Positions 61,560-64,000 of a stretch of DNA of 64,000 nt are shown here, one piece after another. Source of the stretch: Symbiodinium natans (lineage: Eukaryota > Sar > Dinophyceae > Suessiales > Symbiodiniaceae); the NCBI GenBank assembly GCA_905221605.1, contig CAJNDS010002374.1, positions 248,001 to 312,000 on the forward strand. The letters are read 5' to 3'. The notes under the pieces were generated by a model. The model was not told where the DNA came from. It saw only the letters and a program-made list of their open reading frames with translations, and searched no databases. Both the position numbers and the translations under genes were made by a program. The stretch's first letter is position 1; each line of letters opens with the position of its first letter.

Positions 61560-62800
61560 TTGGGGCAGGTGCTGCAGGCCTCGGGTCGTCTTGGAGCCGA
61601 GCAGCAGGCGCTGTACAGCACTCTCTGGCGGGCCCTGCCAGAGCAAACGGCGCCTCAAACACCGGAGGCAGGTGCTCAACAAGAGTGACACTCATGGGAT
61701 TGTAAACGCTTGCGCGCGCCGCCTCGGCAGCCGGGCCGGCCCCAGGACGAAAGAGGGAGGAAGGGCAGAGCGGGTGGGGGGGGGGGTTGGGGTGGGGGGG
61801 GGTGGGGGGGTTGGGGGGGGGGGGGTGGGGGGGGTGGGGTGGGGGGGGGGGTGGGGGGGGGGGGGGTGGGGGGGGGGGTGGGGGGGGGGTGGGGGGGGGG
61901 GTGGTGGTTGCGGGGAGTTTTTTGAGGCCTCCACGGCAATCGGTTTTGCAGCTCCTCGATTGGGGGGGTCCCACAAGGCGGGGGGGGGGGGTGGCATCAG
62001 AAAATTTGGGGGGAAGGGTTGGGTTAGGGGGAAGGAGGCCCGATCCGGGTCTGCTTGTTCCAGACGCTTCTCGGCAGGAAGCCGAGGCGAATTGGATTTA
62101 TGGGATTCATTTTCATTTTTTTTTCATTTTGTTTGTGCCTTCTCCATGCTCTGCTCTGCGGCATGCTCTGCTCTGCCCGGGGAGGCCTCCCGAAAATGGC
62201 TGGTCTTGGGGCGGCGCGATGCCATCAGGAGCAGAATGGTGGAGCTCAAATTAGCGGGCAAAGGCAGAGAAGCCTTTTCCCCTCAGCACTTCTCGCTCGG
62301 CAGGATGTCGGCCTTGGAAGCTTTCCGGTGCGTCGCGCACGAAGACCTCAACTTCCAGAACGAGACGGCTGGGCACCTGAAGAGATGGGAGGTGGTGGGG
62401 AGGGGGGGGGTGCGTTGCATTTGCCATGTTCTGTGTGTTTCGTGTGTTTTGTGTGTTTTGTGAGCCCAGGCCTTGCAGGAGACAATCCGCGACGCGGAGG
62501 CCCTCGTCTTCGTGGGCCTCCACCAAGGTCCCGTCACGACCTGCGTGGAGCATGGCACCGACGACGTCGATGTGCTGGCTTTGGCGCTCCACGTGCTTCG
62601 CGGAAGCCTTGGCTCCCCAGCTCTCGGCGTTTTCTTGCTGATCCTTCCTTTCGCCCTGCTTTCTCCCCGGCTATATGTCATTTGCTTCCAGGCGCCGCGC
62701 TGTCGGCCGGCTTGCCCCTGGTCATCGTCACGCGCAGAACGCAGCAGCTCTCGGGCGAGGTACCCATATCATATGTGTAGTCTCTCGCAGAAGAGCTCTC

Positions 62801-62852
<52 letters not shown>

Positions 62853-63130
62853 GAGCGTTGAACTTGGGCGGTGCGTCGGTGCGCAGGACCAGGAGCCGGT
62901 CCACGCAGGCCTCTGGGGCTTTGCCCGCAGCGCGCGGCTGGAGGAGCGGGAGAAGGGGCAAACCGACATCATTGCAAGGCACCGCGCGGGTAGGCCACAA
63001 AGACACAACAACGGAACACGCACATGGCGCAGGAGCCGGAGAGATTGCGCGTGGCTTGCTTGGATCTGGATTTGGATTCCGAGCCTCTGGAAGCCATCGA
63101 CGTGGCCCTCGCTCAACTGCCAGCGGCCCT
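61560..63130 (+). CDS. PKS module 3, ketoreductase structural half (exons)
   Basis: LYSTLWRALPEQT (about 61612-61650) marks the start of the region after DH, compare KIYDVEWSEW in module 1. Further pieces: ALEAFRCVAHEDLNFQNE (62312-62365), AEALVFVGLHQGPVTTC (62500-62545), AGLPLVIVTRR (62710-62742), VHAGLWGFARSARLEE (62899-62946, the LWGxARSAR motif) and ERLRVACLDLDLDSEPLEAI (63041-63100). The catalytic ketoreductase half is not in view and would lie beyond the window if present. Confidence 0.65.
61776..61913. repeat. Very G-rich tract (GGGGTGGGG) in PKS intron
   Basis: About 140 bp of G runs separated by single T residues on the + strand. It has many possible G-quadruplexes. Frames through it are Gly- or Pro-only artefacts. 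Confidence 0.95.
62795..62850. repeat. CT dinucleotide tract before a PKS exon
   Basis: CT repeat ending in tgcag, so it also forms a long polypyrimidine tract for the following acceptor. Confidence 0.9.
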
Positions 63131-63639
63131 AGCGGTTGACTTCAGAGAGCATATGTTGATGCGAAAACAAGCTCAGCTCACGTGTTTTTCTCCATGCGAC
63201 CCGTGCCTCCATTCCCCCCCAAAACCCGCTCCTCCTCCTCTTCCTCCCGAGGTCCAAAGATGCCTCCCGTGAAGAGGACCGGGGCAGTGACGGGGCACAA
63301 GAGTTCCCCGTGTGTTTTTATGCTCTGCACATGCCGGGAGGAGCTGTCTTGGCGGGCTGGAGAGGCCGAGTCTGAGACCGGGAAGGGGCGGGCCAAGGGG
63401 TTTCGTGCCGTGGACCAAAGAAGCACCCATATACGGCCCTTCGACTTTCGAACCAGAGGCCTTGGGGCGTCGACTGGCGCGGAGCGAGCTCCATGCCCGG
63501 ACCCCACTGCGCCTGAACATGCCGGCGCGCGGAGCCCTGCCCGGGGCCCCAGCGTTGTCCAAAGCTGTCGCATACACGGCATGCACAAAAACATTTCAGC
63601 CCGCTCTTCCAGGACGGGGCTGCGCCCCGTGCCTCTCAG

Positions 63640-64000
63640 CACGAAGCCGCCCCTGCACCTGGGCGCCGCGCTGCTCCGCGTCCGGGCCGTGGGCCTGCGC
63701 CCCGTTCGGATAGGGCCTGGGTGAGGTGCTACTAGCAGGAAGCGCTCTCTCCGCTCTCTCACATCGTTTCTGCTCCCCCGCTCTCTCCTCTCGTCAGTCG
63801 GGCCAGTGCGTTGAACCAGGTCTCAACTTCCGGGATGTCCTCAATGCCAGCGGCCGTGTTGCGTTTGCAGTGGCTTCTTTTTGATGCGAGGGTGTGAGAC
63901 AGAGACAGTGGAAAGCCTGGTGAGGTCATGGGCCTGTATCCAGGAGACCCCCAACCGGGCGATGGGTGTGGGTGTCCGGCCAGCCTTTTTCTGCTAGCAC
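63640..64000 (+). CDS. PKS enoylreductase domain ER3, N-terminal exons (runs off the window)
   Basis: LLRVRAVG (63671 to about 63695), then after a GC-AG intron GLNFRDVLNASG (about 63822-63855), the typical start of an NADPH-dependent enoylreductase. Then VMGLYPGDP (63925-63953). The domain continues past the edge. With DH3 present, module 3 appears to be a fully reducing type if the KR catalytic half exists downstream. Confidence 0.75.

Noticed and set aside
61480-62463. Long Gly-rich or Pro-rich protein
   Set aside because: Open only because of the G-rich tract. The true coding pieces around it are short PKS exons in other frames.
1-64000. tRNA and rRNA genes
   Set aside because: No cloverleaf-compatible sequence or rRNA core motif was recognised on either strand. 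This was by eye, so a dedicated search would be decisive.

Overview
The window looks like nuclear DNA of a dinoflagellate (Symbiodiniaceae or a relative; a chromerid is the main alternative). The flanking DNA is GC-rich and microsatellite-laden, all recognisable genes read on the + strand, and the genes are broken into many short exons. Splice donors are often GC or GA rather than GT, with an (A)GG-type sequence at both intron ends. Examples are the donors after 24465, 20840, 21079 and 31490. That splice style is established for dinoflagellates; the species is not determinable here.

Host part: 4.7-8.7 kb holds a multi-exon dynamin-like GTPase. 12.0-13.5 kb holds pieces of a coiled-coil protein. 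From about 17.3 kb to the right edge runs one multimodular type I polyketide synthase (PKS), read as ACP0 / KS1-DH1-KR1-ACP1 / KS2-(unresolved)-KR2-ACP2 / KS3-DH3-KR structural half-ER. I find no acyltransferase in any module, so the enzyme would need malonyl units supplied in trans. Exons at 14.3-16.5 kb are unidentified.

Inserted part: 38526-60573 (22,048 bp, strongly AT-rich) is a near-complete Polinton/Maverick-type virus-like element. It sits in an intron of the PKS DH3 domain, between the exon ending near 38492 and the exon starting near 60611. It has about 390-bp terminal inverted repeats (outer 226 bp identical by eye) and a 5-bp target duplication CCCCT. Its genes are a retroviral-type integrase, a protein-primed family B DNA polymerase, an A32/FtsK-like packaging ATPase, a double-jelly-roll major capsid protein, a minor capsid (penton) protein, a trimeric fibre with a C-terminal peptidase S74 chaperone, a class 3 lipase, four GIY-YIG nucleases, zinc-finger proteins and several small or acidic proteins. 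I found no adenain-like protease.

The copy is decaying. The polymerase is frameshifted between Pol motifs B and C. The penton gene and a right-end zinc protein each have an in-frame TAG. Another gene carries a 302-bp GC-rich insertion with a 14-bp target duplication plus a frameshift. Capsid, ATPase, integrase, lipase and fibre genes remain open.

The element also has its own non-coding grammar: AT-rich perfect hairpins at most gene junctions, a TTAAAG motif 20-30 nt before a subset of starts, iterated CCTCATCCGTT-like words inside the TIRs, and a 22-bp hairpin minisatellite next to the right end.
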